Assembly (NCBI GenBank): GCA_946479515.1
Contig: CAMLGF010000021.1
Location: 1-50,832, forward strand
Direction of reading: 5' to 3'
Source of the DNA: an uncultured Pseudomonadota bacterium
GTDB taxonomy: Bacteria > Pseudomonadota > Gammaproteobacteria > Steroidobacterales > Steroidobacteraceae
Length of the DNA: 50,832 bases
This document shows positions 42,148 to 50,795 of this stretch, in pieces (the first letter of the stretch is position 1; each line of letters begins with the position of its first letter). The position numbers and the translations under genes are program-made. The notes under the pieces are model-generated. The model made no database searches. It was not told the DNA's origin and saw only the letters and a program-made list of their open reading frames with translations.

Positions 42148-42176
42148 AGGCGCAAAGGGGCGGAGGACACGCGCGC

Positions 42177-42635
42177 GTGACGTCATCCGGGTTACAGAGC
42201 CGGCTGCTGTGCGGCCTGGTGCTGCTGCTGTTCGGTGGCTGCCAGATCGTGGAGAGTCGCTCGCGATCACTGTTCTACTTTTCCGCCACCTCGGCGGGGT
42301 ACGCGGGCCGCTTTCGAATCGCACACGGCCGATGGCCGGCGGATTCCGCCGAGCTGGAACGATTCATGTGCGCGGCCGGCCAGGCGGAAGCGTTCGGACT
42401 CGTGCGTCCGGACTGCGCCGAAGCGGCGAGTCTGCCGTATCGCCTGGAGCTCGTGCCCCTGGGCGCCGACCTGCGCATCCGGTATCTGGAGGATTCGGGT
42501 GACGCCGTCTGCACGCTCAGGTTGCTCGCGCCGCCGGCGGACGGGGCGGCAATCTCTCCCATGATCGTGATCAAATCGTCGCTGCTCGCCTGCCGGGGCG
42601 GGGCATTCGAGCAGGCTCGCGTAATCAGGGAGTGA
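42177..42635 (+). CDS. Hypothetical lipoprotein
   Basis: 152 residues from a GTG start. The N-terminus SRLLCGLVLLLFGGCQ is a lipoprotein signal with the modified cysteine near residue 22. The mature part has a FRIAHGRWPADSAELERFM stretch, reminiscent of pseudopilin-like proteins where a helix is followed by W-P-x-x-x-x-E-L, and four further cysteines. I do not recognise a family. It ends three bases before acuI and probably shares its transcript. Confidence 0.65.
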   Translation: MTSSGLQSRLLCGLVLLLFGGCQIVESRSRSLFYFSATSAGYAGRFRIAHGRWPADSAELERFMCAAGQAEAFGLVRPDCAEAASLPYRLELVPLGADLRIRYLEDSGDAVCTLRLLAPPADGAAISPMIVIKSSLLACRGGAFEQARVIRE

Positions 42636-42638
42636 CGC

Positions 42639-43634
42639 ATGTCGGCGAAGACGTTCCAGGCATACCGCATCCATGAACAGGAAGGCAGGATCGCCGCGGG
42701 CTTCGAGTCCCTCGGCATCGACGACCTCACTGCGGGCGAGGTGGTCATCGCGGTCGAGTTCTCCAGCATCAACTACAAGGATGCGCTGGCGGCGACCGGC
42801 GCGGGCAGGATCCTGCGGCGTCATCCACTGGTTGGCGGCATCGATCTCGCGGGCACGGTGCACAGCTCGCAGGACGCGCGTTATCGTCCCGGCGACGCCG
42901 TGCTGGTCACCGGCAGTGGGCTTTCCGAGACTCTCGACGGTGGCTACGCCGAGCTGGCGCGCGTGCCCGCCGAGGCCGTCATTCCCATGCCGCGTGGGTT
43001 GGATTCGTTTCGCGCCATGGCACTCGGCACCGCGGGCTTCACCGCGGCGCTCGCCATCCACCGCATGGAGAAGAATGGGCAGGCCCCGGGCGGTGGCCCG
43101 ATCGTGGTCACCGGCGCGACCGGCGGCGTGGGCAGCATCGCCATCGACATGCTCGCGGCGCGCGGCTACGAGGTGATCGCGGTATCGGGCAAGCCGGAGG
43201 CGTCCGACTATCTAATGACGCTGGGCGCAGGCACCGTGGTGCCGCGCACCGAGTTCCAGCTCGGCAGCCGGCCACTCGAGCCGGCCCGTTATGCCGGCGC
43301 CATCGACAGCGTGGGCGGCGAGATGCTCGCCGGGCTCACGCGGCAGGTGGACTTCTGGGGCAACATCGCGAGCGTGGGTCTGGCGGGCGGCGCGAAACTG
43401 GAGACCACCGTCATGCCGTTCATCCTGCGCGGCGTGAACCTGCTGGGCATCAACTCGTCGGCGACCCGCCGGGCCGAACGCCTCGAAGTCTGGCAGCGCA
43501 TCGCCGGCGATCTGACACCGCGTCATCTGCACCGCATCGCGCAGCGGACCATTCCCTTCGCTGAATTGCCCGGCGCCTTCCAGGCGCATCTCGACGGCAA
43601 GGTCATCGGGCGCACTGTCGTAAAGATTTCCTAG
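42639..43634 (+). CDS. acuI: Acrylyl-CoA reductase (NADPH), AcuI/YhdH family
   Basis: 331 residues, zinc-independent MDR fold. Family features: SSINYKDALAATG near residue 47, HPLVGGIDLAGTV near 68, and GTAGFTAALAIHRME near 127. The NADPH site VTGATGGVGSIAIDMLA is near 155, followed by NLLGINSS near 269. It should reduce acrylyl-CoA to propionyl-CoA, removing a reactive electrophile. The prpBCD genes directly downstream would consume the propionyl-CoA, which supports this function over a generic quinone reductase. Confidence 0.9.
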   Translation: MSAKTFQAYRIHEQEGRIAAGFESLGIDDLTAGEVVIAVEFSSINYKDALAATGAGRILRRHPLVGGIDLAGTVHSSQDARYRPGDAVLVTGSGLSETLDGGYAELARVPAEAVIPMPRGLDSFRAMALGTAGFTAALAIHRMEKNGQAPGGGPIVVTGATGGVGSIAIDMLAARGYEVIAVSGKPEASDYLMTLGAGTVVPRTEFQLGSRPLEPARYAGAIDSVGGEMLAGLTRQVDFWGNIASVGLAGGAKLETTVMPFILRGVNLLGINSSATRRAERLEVWQRIAGDLTPRHLHRIAQRTIPFAELPGAFQAHLDGKVIGRTVVKIS

Positions 43635-43639
43635 CGGCG

Positions 43640-43645
43640 TACACT
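43640..43645 (+). promoter_or_regulatory. Putative -10 element of prpB
   Basis: TACACT ends seven bases before the ATG at 43653, six bases after the acuI stop. No Shine-Dalgarno is present. Confidence 0.35.
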
Positions 43646-43652
43646 TCGCCGC

Positions 43653-44552
43653 ATGAGCAGCACCGCTTCCTCCGCTGGCGCCAGGCTGCGCGCCGCCATC
43701 GCCACCGAAAAGCCTCTGCAGATCGTCGGTGCCATCAATGCCTATGCGGCACGCATGGCCGAGGCCACGGGGTTTCGCGCACTGTACCTGTCCGGCGGCG
43801 GCGTCGCGGCCAACTCGCTGGGAGTGCCGGATCTCGGCATCAGCACCATGGACGACGTGCTCATCGACATCCGCCGCATCACCGATGCCAGCACGCTGCC
43901 CTTGCTGGTGGATGCCGACACGGGCTGGGGCGGCGCATTCAACATCGCCCGCACCGTGCGCTCGTTCATCAAGGCGGGTGCCGCGGGATTGCACATCGAG
44001 GACCAGGTGCAGTCCAAGCGCTGCGGCCACCGCCCGGGCAAGGAGGTGGTCTCGAAGGAGGAAATGGTCGATCGCATCAAGGCCTGCGTGGACGCGCGCA
44101 GCGATGCAGGCTTCCTGATCATGGCGCGCAGCGACGCGCTGGCGAGTCATGGCTTCGACGCGATGCTGGAGCGGCTCGTGGCCTGCGTGGCCGCGGGCGC
44201 GGACGCAGTGTTTCCCGAGGCCATCACCGATCTCGCCATGTACCGCAGGGTGAAGGAGGCGGTTCAGGTGCCGGTGCTGGCCAACATCACCGAATTCGGC
44301 AAGACACCCTTGTACACGCGCGAAGAGCTGGGCGGCGTCGGCGTGGATCTGGTGCTGCATTGCTGTTCGGCCTATCGCGCCATGAATGCCGCGGCGCTCA
44401 AGGTGTATCAGGCCATTCGTCGCGACGGCACGCAGAAGCACGTGCTGGCCGACATGCAGACGCGCGAAGATCTGTACCGATACCTGGACTACCACGCCTA
44501 CGAACGCAGGCTGGACCAGCTGTTCGCGGCTGAGAAGGAGGAAGCGAGATGA
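43653..44552 (+). CDS. prpB: 2-Methylisocitrate lyase
   Basis: 299 residues of the PEP mutase/isocitrate lyase fold. It splits 2-methylisocitrate to pyruvate and succinate in the methylcitrate cycle. Key elements: [18 protein letters not shown] near residue 48, the Mg-binding VDADTGWGG near 88, and [12 protein letters not shown] near 124, which contains the catalytic cysteine loop. The gene overlaps prpC by four bases. Confidence 0.96.
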   Translation: MSSTASSAGARLRAAIATEKPLQIVGAINAYAARMAEATGFRALYLSGGGVAANSLGVPDLGISTMDDVLIDIRRITDASTLPLLVDADTGWGGAFNIARTVRSFIKAGAAGLHIEDQVQSKRCGHRPGKEVVSKEEMVDRIKACVDARSDAGFLIMARSDALASHGFDAMLERLVACVAAGADAVFPEAITDLAMYRRVKEAVQVPVLANITEFGKTPLYTREELGGVGVDLVLHCCSAYRAMNAAALKVYQAIRRDGTQKHVLADMQTREDLYRYLDYHAYERRLDQLFAAEKEEAR

Positions 44553-45706
44553 GCGCCAATCCCGAAGCGGCACCGGCCAGGGCCAAGAAGTCCGTCGCGC
44601 TCTCCGGCGTGCCGGCCGGCAACACCGCCCTGTGCAGCGTCGGCAGGTCGGGCAACGACCTGCACTATCGCGGCTATGACATCCTCGAGATGGCCGATGC
44701 CTGCGATTTCGAGGAGATCGCCTATCTATTGATCCATGGCAAGCTGCCCAACAAGGCGCAACTGGCGGCATACAAGGCCAAGCTCAAGAACCTGCGCGGG
44801 CTGCCCGCACCGGTGCGCGCCGTGCTCGAGCAATTGCCGGCGGCCGCGCACCCCATGGACGTGCTGCGCACGGGCGCCTCGGTCATGGGCTGCATCCTCC
44901 CCGAGAAGGAGACTCACGACGCCGCCGGTGCGCGCGAAATCGCCGATCACCTGCTGGCGAGCTTCCCGTCCATGCTCTGCTACTGGTATCACTTCTCGCA
45001 CAACGGCCAGAAGATCCACGTCGAGACCGACGACGATTCGCTGGGCGGGCACTTCCTGCACCTGCTGCATCGCAAGCCGCCGCCGGGTAGTTGGGTGCGG
45101 GCCATGCATACCTCGCTCATCCTGTACGCCGAGCACGAGTTCAACTCCTCGACATTCACGTCGCGGGTGATCGCCGGCACCGGCTCGGACATCTACTCGA
45201 GCATCACCGGCGCGATCGGCGCACTGCGCGGACCCAGGCACGGCGGCGCCAATGAAGTGGCGCTCGAGATTCAGGAGCGGTACGACTCGCCCGACGAGGC
45301 GGAAGCCGATATCCGCAGGCGGGTGGCCGACAAGGAGATCGTCATCGGCTTCGGCCATCCGGTTTACACGGTTAGCGACCCGCGCAACGAGGTCATCAAG
45401 CGCGTTGCCGACAAGCTCGCCAGGGAATCGGGCGACGCGAAGCTGTTCGCGATCGCCGAGCGCATCGAGAACGTGATGTGGAATCTCAAGAAGATGTTCC
45501 CCAATCTCGACTGGTTCAGCGCGGTGAGTTACCACCTCATGGGCGTGCCCACGACCATGTTCACGCCGCTGTTCGTCATGTCGCGCGTCACCGGCTGGTC
45601 GGCGCACGTCATCGAACAACGCGAGGACGGCAAGATCATCCGCCCGGCTGCGAACTACGTCGGCCCGGAGAACCGCAAGCTCGTGCCCCTCGCGCAACGT
45701 CCCTGA
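44549..45706 (+). CDS. prpC: 2-Methylcitrate synthase
   Basis: 385 residues, citrate-synthase fold. It condenses propionyl-CoA with oxaloacetate. [18 protein letters not shown] near the N-terminus is the methylcitrate-synthase form of the small-domain motif. The catalytic histidines lie in [12 protein letters not shown] near 194 and FGHPVYTV near 268, with the Asp in NLDWFSAV near 318. Its position between prpB and prpD separates it from ordinary citrate synthase. Confidence 0.96.
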   Translation: MSANPEAAPARAKKSVALSGVPAGNTALCSVGRSGNDLHYRGYDILEMADACDFEEIAYLLIHGKLPNKAQLAAYKAKLKNLRGLPAPVRAVLEQLPAAAHPMDVLRTGASVMGCILPEKETHDAAGAREIADHLLASFPSMLCYWYHFSHNGQKIHVETDDDSLGGHFLHLLHRKPPPGSWVRAMHTSLILYAEHEFNSSTFTSRVIAGTGSDIYSSITGAIGALRGPRHGGANEVALEIQERYDSPDEAEADIRRRVADKEIVIGFGHPVYTVSDPRNEVIKRVADKLARESGDAKLFAIAERIENVMWNLKKMFPNLDWFSAVSYHLMGVPTTMFTPLFVMSRVTGWSAHVIEQREDGKIIRPAANYVGPENRKLVPLAQRP

Positions 45707-45715
45707 AAGAGACCC

Positions 45716-47164
45716 ATGTCCTCGCACGATTACAAGTCCGCGCAGCGGCCCACGCCCGACGAGCTGCTGGTCGCGCTCGCCGAGTACGCGAAGAACTTCC
45801 AGGTAGATAGCCCGCAGGCCTACGAGACCGCGAAGTATTGCCTCATGGACACGCTGGCCTGCGGCTTCCAGGCGCTGAAGTATCCCGCCTGCACCCGGCT
45901 GCTCGGCCCGGTGGTGCCCGGCGCGACGCTGCCCGGCGGCTCGCGCGTGCCGGGCACGAGCTACGAGCTCGATCCGGTGATGGGCGCGTTCAGCATCGGC
46001 GCCATGGTGCGCTGGCTGGATTTCAACGATACGTGGCTGGCGGCGGAGTGGGGCCACCCCTCCGACAATCTCGGCGCCATCCTCGCCGTCGCCGACTATC
46101 TGTCGCGCCGCGCCATCCTGCTGGGCGAAAAGCCGATGACGGTACGCGACGTGCTCACCTGGATGATCAAGGCGCACGAAATCCAGGGCGTGCTGGCACT
46201 GGAGAATTCCTTCAATCGCGTCGGGCTGGATCACGTGCTGCTGGTGCGTGTCGCGTCCACTGCGGTGGCCACCGCGATACTCGGCGGCTCGCTCGAGCAG
46301 ATCGTCAACGCGTTGTCCAATGCATGGATCGACGGCGGTGCATTGCGCACCTATCGGCACGCTCCCAACACCGGTTCGCGCAAGAGCTGGGCCGCCGGTG
46401 ACGCCACTTCGCGCGCCGTGCGCCACGCCCTGATCTCGCTCAAAGGCGAGATGGGTTATCCCTCCGCGCTCAGCGCCCGGACCTGGGGCTTCCAGGATGT
46501 GCTGTTCAAGGGCAAGCCCGTGACGCTGGCGCAGCCGCTGGGCAGCTACGTCATGGAGAACGTGCTGTTCAAGATCAGCTTTCCGGCGGAGTTCCATGCC
46601 CAGACCGCGGTCGAGTGCGCCATGACGCTGCATCCGCAGGTGAAGGACAAGCTGTCGTCCATCGAGCGCATCGTGATCGAGACGCAGGAGCCCGGCGTGC
46701 GCATCATCGACAAGGTGGGGCCGCTCGCGAACCCCGCCGATCGCGATCATTGCATCCAGTACATGGTGGCGGTGCCGCTCATCTTCGGCCGGCTCACCGC
46801 GGCCGATTACGAGGACGCGGTTGCGCACGATCCGCGCATCGACACGCTGCGCGCCAGGATGGAGGTGAAAGAGAACAGCACTTTCACTCGTGAGTACTAC
46901 GAGCGCGACAAGCGGCACATCGGCAATGCGCTGCACATCCATTTCAGCGATGGCACGCCCACGCTGCAGATGCGCGTCGATTTCCCGATCGGCCATCGCA
47001 AACGGCGCGCCGAGGGCATGCCGGTGCTGGTGAAGAAGTTCGAGGACTCGGTGCGCGCCCATTTCCCCGACAAACAGAGCGATGCCATCCAGCAGCTGTT
47101 CCGGCGAGACGATTTCGCGAACCTGCCGGTGAACGAGTTCATGGCGTCGCTCGTGGCCAACTGA
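45716..47164 (+). CDS. prpD: 2-Methylcitrate dehydratase
   Basis: 482 residues of the MmgE/PrpD family. It dehydrates 2-methylcitrate toward 2-methyl-cis-aconitate. Recognised by [14 protein letters not shown] near residue 42, [22 protein letters not shown] near 100, and [23 protein letters not shown] near 212, then [12 protein letters not shown] near 288. No acnD or prpF is present, fitting the PrpD-type cycle. The stop TGA overlaps the rsmG ATG by one base. Confidence 0.96.
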   Translation: MSSHDYKSAQRPTPDELLVALAEYAKNFQVDSPQAYETAKYCLMDTLACGFQALKYPACTRLLGPVVPGATLPGGSRVPGTSYELDPVMGAFSIGAMVRWLDFNDTWLAAEWGHPSDNLGAILAVADYLSRRAILLGEKPMTVRDVLTWMIKAHEIQGVLALENSFNRVGLDHVLLVRVASTAVATAILGGSLEQIVNALSNAWIDGGALRTYRHAPNTGSRKSWAAGDATSRAVRHALISLKGEMGYPSALSARTWGFQDVLFKGKPVTLAQPLGSYVMENVLFKISFPAEFHAQTAVECAMTLHPQVKDKLSSIERIVIETQEPGVRIIDKVGPLANPADRDHCIQYMVAVPLIFGRLTAADYEDAVAHDPRIDTLRARMEVKENSTFTREYYERDKRHIGNALHIHFSDGTPTLQMRVDFPIGHRKRRAEGMPVLVKKFEDSVRAHFPDKQSDAIQQLFRRDDFANLPVNEFMASLVAN

Positions 47165-47877
47165 TGAACCGGATGGTGGAACCCAAGGACTCGGACTCAC
47201 TCGAACTCGAACCGGGTCCCTGGAAGCGGCGTCTCGACGACGGCGCCGCGGAAATGGGCGTGCAGCTCGATGAATCGCAGGTGGACGTGCTCTGGCGGTT
47301 CGCGGTGATGCTGCGCGAACGCAATCAGCACCTGAATCTCACGTCCATCGTGTCGCCCGAGGGCATCCTCACGCTGCACATGCTCGACAGCCTGTCGGTC
47401 GTATCCCACCTGGGCGATGCGCGCGACATCATCGACGTGGGCACCGGCGGCGGATTTCCGGGCCTGCCATTGGCCGTGGCCTGTCCCACGCGCCGGTTCA
47501 CTCTGATCGATGGCACGCAGAAGAAGATCCGCTTCGTCAGCGAGGTGATCGCGGCGCTCGACATCCGCAATGCCAGCGCGCTGGCCGCGCGTGCCGAGAA
47601 CCTGCCCGGGATCATCGGCGAACAGACCCGCTACGACGTGGTGATCGCGCGCGCCGTCGCCACGCTCGCCGAGCTTGTACATAACGCGGGGCGCCTGGTG
47701 GCGCCGCGCGGCCGGCTGCTCGCCATGAAGGGCCGGCTGCCGGAAGAGGAGATTCGTGGACTGCCGCGAAACTGGCGCGCCGAGGTCGTGAAACTGCGCG
47801 TCCCCGGCCTCGATGCCGAACGGCATCTGGTGTCGCTGTCTCGCGTCGGCAATGGCGCCGCCCCGCCGGGAAAATGA
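47164..47877 (+). CDS. rsmG: 16S rRNA (guanine-527-N7)-methyltransferase
   Basis: 237 residues, slightly longer than the usual 205-215 because of an acidic N-terminal extension. A later start, e.g. the ATG at 47176, is possible. The family stretch is RERNQHLNLTSI near residue 54 and the SAM site is DVGTGGGFPGLPLA near 95. It methylates G527 in the 530 loop. Normally it follows mnmG; here it follows prpD with a TGATG overlap and precedes parA. Confidence 0.94.
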   Translation: MNRMVEPKDSDSLELEPGPWKRRLDDGAAEMGVQLDESQVDVLWRFAVMLRERNQHLNLTSIVSPEGILTLHMLDSLSVVSHLGDARDIIDVGTGGGFPGLPLAVACPTRRFTLIDGTQKKIRFVSEVIAALDIRNASALAARAENLPGIIGEQTRYDVVIARAVATLAELVHNAGRLVAPRGRLLAMKGRLPEEEIRGLPRNWRAEVVKLRVPGLDAERHLVSLSRVGNGAAPPGK

Positions 47878-47900
47878 GAACCGCCGTGACGGCGAGCGGT

Positions 47901-47906
47901 TAAGAT
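47901..47906 (+). promoter_or_regulatory. Putative -10 element of parA
   Basis: TAAGAT ends seven bases before the ATG at 47914 in the 36-base gap after rsmG; no Shine-Dalgarno. Confidence 0.35.
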
Positions 47907-47913
47907 CGCGCTC

Positions 47914-48771
47914 ATGAAGCGCATCATCGCGGTCGCGAACCAGAAGGGTGGCGTCGGCAAGACGACCACCGCGGTGAACCTCGCCGCCTCCTTCGCTCTC
48001 ACGCGCCGCCGCGTGCTGCTGATCGACATCGACCCGCAGGGCAACGCGACCATGGGATGCGGCGTGGAGAAGTCGCAGATCTCGCGCGGTACCGGCGACG
48101 TGCTGCTGGGCGAATCGGACGCCGCCTCCGCCATCGTGCAGCTCGAGTCGGTGCCCGGTCTGGCGCTCATGCCCTCGAACCAGGACCTGACCGCCGCCGA
48201 GGTTCGTCTGCTAACTACCATGGCGGGGCGCGAGCTCAGGCTGCGCAACGCGCTCAAGCAGGTTCAGGACCAGTACGAAGTCATCATCATCGACTGTCCG
48301 CCGGCGCTCAATATGCTCACGCTGAATGCGCTGGTCGCGGCGCAGAGCGTGCTGATTCCCATGCAGTGCGAGTACTACGCGCTGGAAGGCCTGTCGGCGC
48401 TGGTGTCCACCATCGAGCAGATCAGGGGCGCGGTGAACCCCGAGCTCGAGATCGAGGGCATTCTGCGTACCATGTTCGATCCGCGGAACAATCTCGCCAA
48501 CGAAGTCTCCAGCCAGCTGATCCAGGTGTTCGGCGACAAGGTGTTCCGCACCATCGTGCCGCGCAACGTGCGCCTGGCGGAGGCACCCTCCTTCGGCAAG
48601 CCGGTGTTGCAGCACGACAAGGACTCGCGCGGGGCGCTGGCCTATCTGGCGCTGGCCGGCGAGATGCTGCGCAAGGATGACGATTCGGCGAACGACGCGG
48701 ACGGCGGGTCGCCGCCGATGGAGTCCGCCGCCGCGGCCGACGGCGCCGAAGCCGAGCGCCAGGTCAGCTAA
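47914..48771 (+). CDS. parA: Chromosome-partitioning ATPase ParA (Soj)
   Basis: 285 residues. Deviant Walker A KGGVGKTTT at residues 11-19, IDIDPQGNATMGCG near 38 and Walker B VIIIDCPPALNMLT near 125. The lack of an N-terminal HTH marks it as a chromosomal (type Ib-like small) ParA/Soj. It forms an ATP-dependent gradient on the nucleoid that moves ParB-parS complexes. The C-terminal 25 residues form an acidic, Ala-rich tail. parB lies 316 bases downstream, not adjacent. Confidence 0.96.
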   Translation: MKRIIAVANQKGGVGKTTTAVNLAASFALTRRRVLLIDIDPQGNATMGCGVEKSQISRGTGDVLLGESDAASAIVQLESVPGLALMPSNQDLTAAEVRLLTTMAGRELRLRNALKQVQDQYEVIIIDCPPALNMLTLNALVAAQSVLIPMQCEYYALEGLSALVSTIEQIRGAVNPELEIEGILRTMFDPRNNLANEVSSQLIQVFGDKVFRTIVPRNVRLAEAPSFGKPVLQHDKDSRGALAYLALAGEMLRKDDDSANDADGGSPPMESAAAADGAEAERQVS

Positions 48772-49087
48772 CTACCTGCGGCGCGCCGCGAACCGGGCGG
48801 CGCCATGGCGGCGAAGCCTGGCTGCGGTGGCGGTTCCGCCGGGGTGTGTGCCGCAGAAAGCTTGGTAACCGCGACACGGTGGCTGCGCGCCCCCCGAAGC
48901 GAAGCGTATTCCTGGCGCCTGGAGCCGATCCTCCGTCGGCCGCCGTTGCGGGCGGTGGCTGATGTCGTTCCGCACGGCGTGCGCGGCCGGCGGGCCGTGT
49001 CCGAACCGGCCGGGCCATTTTCGCGCCTTGCCTCGCGGCGCCGACGCACTCGTGATGTGCAAATCGCTTGCCGTATGATCGCCGGCC
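48772..49087. other. 316-base intergenic region between parA and parB
   Basis: Very GC-rich with several short inverted repeats, for example the palindrome GCGGCGCGCCGC at 48778-48789. I found no parS-like 16-mer and no frame with convincing coding character; frames on both strands run into parB or are low-complexity Arg/Ala/Pro. The end holds the putative parB -10. Confidence 0.55.
49074..49079 (+). promoter_or_regulatory. Putative -10 element of parB
   Basis: TATGAT ends eight bases before the ATG at 49088 with GC-only sequence between. It suggests a parB transcript separate from parA. Confidence 0.4.
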
Positions 49088-50020
49088 ATGAGCACGAAGA
49101 AACCAGTCATGGGTCGCGGCCTCGAGGCCCTGCTCGGCCAGATATCGCGTAAGCCCGAGACTTCGTCCGCGCCGACGGGCGCCCCGCCGCCGCCAGCCAC
49201 GGCCAGGTTGCCCGGGGACGAGCTCGCCAGCCTGCCCGTGGACCTGCTGCAGCGGGGCAAGTACCAGCCGCGCGTCGACATGCGCCAGGAGTCCCTGGAC
49301 GAACTGGCGGCGTCCATCAAGGCCCAGGGCATCGTGCAGCCCATCGTCGTGCGTCCGGTGGACGGCGGCGCGCCGGGGGAGTCGCAGCGCTACGAGATCA
49401 TCGCCGGCGAACGCCGTTGGCGCGCCGCGCAGATCGCCGGTCTGGCGGCGGTCCCCGCCGTGATCCGCCGCGTGCCCGATGAGGCCGCGATCGCGATGGC
49501 GCTCATCGAGAACATCCAGCGCGAGAACCTCAATCCGCTTGAAGAGGCGCGGGCCCTGGAGCGCCTGATCAGCGAATTCGGCATCACGCATCAGCAGGCC
49601 GCCGATGCGGTCGGCCGCTCGCGCGCGGCCGTTTCCAATCTGTTGCGCCTGCTCGAACTGCCCGACGAGATCACGGCATTCGTCGAGCGGCGCGAGCTCG
49701 AAATGGGTCACGCGCGCGCCTTGTTAGGCCTGCCGCAGCGCCGCCAGCAGATCGAGGTCGGAAGCCTGGTCGCCAAGAAGGGCCTGTCGGTGCGCGACAC
49801 CGAGAACATGGTCCGCAGCATGCTCGCCAAGAGTGGCGGTGCGGCCGCCCGGGAGAGCGCCAAGGCGCTCGATCCCAACGTCCAGCGGCTGCAGGATGAG
49901 CTCTCCGAAAAGCTCGGCGCGCCGGTGCAGATTCAGCACTCCGGGGCGGGCAGGGGAAAAGTGGTCGTCACGTACCACTCGCTCGATGAACTCGACGGAA
50001 TCCTGGCGCACATCCATTAG
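49088..50020 (+). CDS. parB: Chromosome-partitioning protein ParB
   Basis: 310 residues. N-terminal ParA-interaction segment [14 protein letters not shown], CTPase/ParB box with [13 protein letters not shown] near 115, and [19 protein letters not shown] near 138. The DNA-binding HTH is [22 protein letters not shown] at about 168-190. The C-terminal dimerisation region ends [14 protein letters not shown]. It binds parS and slides as a CTP-dependent clamp. Confidence 0.97.
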   Translation: MSTKKPVMGRGLEALLGQISRKPETSSAPTGAPPPPATARLPGDELASLPVDLLQRGKYQPRVDMRQESLDELAASIKAQGIVQPIVVRPVDGGAPGESQRYEIIAGERRWRAAQIAGLAAVPAVIRRVPDEAAIAMALIENIQRENLNPLEEARALERLISEFGITHQQAADAVGRSRAAVSNLLRLLELPDEITAFVERRELEMGHARALLGLPQRRQQIEVGSLVAKKGLSVRDTENMVRSMLAKSGGAAARESAKALDPNVQRLQDELSEKLGAPVQIQHSGAGRGKVVVTYHSLDELDGILAHIH

Positions 50021-50720
50021 CCGGGCCGTCCCGGTCATCGCGCTGCTCGCCGTGGCGACCGCGCTGTCGGCATGCGCGGCGAAGGCGGTGTCGCCGGCCC
50101 CAGGGCGGTTGCTTCATGCCGACGACTTCCACTCGCTCGACAACTGGGTGATCGAGAGCGAGCGGCCGGCGCGCGTCACGCTTCGCGACGGCGCCGTGGA
50201 CATCGACACGCCCGCCGGCCTCACGCTCTGGTTCAAGCCGCGGCTGACAGGTCCGCTGCAGATCGAATTCGACGCCATCGCCGTGTCGGAGGGTGGCGCG
50301 AACGATCAGGTCAGTGATCTCAACGTCTTCTGGATGGCGAGCAATCGCGATGGCAGCGCGCCCTTTCCCGGCCAGCGCACCGGCGCGTTCGCCGGGTACA
50401 ACGACTTGCTCGCCTACTACGTGGGACTCGGCGGCAACCGCAATACAACGTCGCGTTTTCGCCGCTACATCGGCGACTCCCAGCGCCGGCCGATGCTGCC
50501 GGAGCACGATCGGAGCGACTCACGCGCGCTGCTCGTTCCAAACAAGAAACAAACCGTAGTTCTGATCTCGGATCGGAACACCATTGAATACATACGCGAC
50601 GGCCAAATCTTGTTCCGGCTGGTCGATGCCGCCCCATACACGCAAGGATGGTTCGCCTTGCGAACCACCTGGAGTCATCTGCGAATCTCCCGGCTGCGGA
50701 TCCGGTCGCGGGCGCCGTGA
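49986..50720 (+). CDS. DUF6250-like lipoprotein
   Basis: 244 residues from an ATG lying inside the 3' end of parB (35-base overlap, different frame). The N-terminus has a hydrophobic segment VIALLAVATALSAC ending in a lipobox. The mature part resembles the beta-sandwich of DUF6250/concanavalin-like carbohydrate proteins: LNVFWMAS, then YYVGLGGNRNTTSRFRRY near 135, RPMLPEHD near 160 and PYTQGWFALRTTWSHLRI near 220. DUF6250 proteins are often found near polysaccharide-use genes. None are here, so its substrate is unknown. Confidence 0.75.
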   Translation: MNSTESWRTSISRAVPVIALLAVATALSACAAKAVSPAPGRLLHADDFHSLDNWVIESERPARVTLRDGAVDIDTPAGLTLWFKPRLTGPLQIEFDAIAVSEGGANDQVSDLNVFWMASNRDGSAPFPGQRTGAFAGYNDLLAYYVGLGGNRNTTSRFRRYIGDSQRRPMLPEHDRSDSRALLVPNKKQTVVLISDRNTIEYIRDGQILFRLVDAAPYTQGWFALRTTWSHLRISRLRIRSRAP

Positions 50721-50729
50721 ACCTTCGCG

Positions 50730-50753
50730 CGGCGACATAAACGCCGGGTTTTT
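50730..50753 (+). terminator. Short hairpin with T-run after the DUF6250-like gene
   Basis: CGGCG (50730-50734) and CGCCG (50742-50746) flank a seven-base loop; GG and five T follow. The stem is only five base pairs, so strength is moderate. Confidence 0.5.
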
Positions 50754-50766
50754 CCGCGATTTCGTA

Positions 50767-50795
50767 TTGCTGGTGAAGGGGTCGGTGTATATAAT
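50767..50795 (+). promoter_or_regulatory. Strong sigma-70 promoter for the next operon
   Basis: TTGCTG (50767-50772), a 17-base spacer and a perfect TATAAT (50790-50795). It points out of the window. Genes for F0F1 ATP synthase commonly follow parB in gammaproteobacteria, so this may be their promoter; that part is inference from gene order. Confidence 0.65.

Noticed and set aside
44726..47200. An 824-codon open frame on the minus strand opposite prpC, prpD and the start of rsmG
   Set aside because: The plus-strand genes are unambiguous family members. The antisense product is His/Arg/Gly-rich without domains, a typical result of high GC at third positions.
48805..49152. A 115-codon plus-strand frame filling the parA-parB gap
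   Set aside because: It runs into parB in another frame, is Arg/Pro/Ala-rich, has no ribosome-binding site and shows no recognisable domain.
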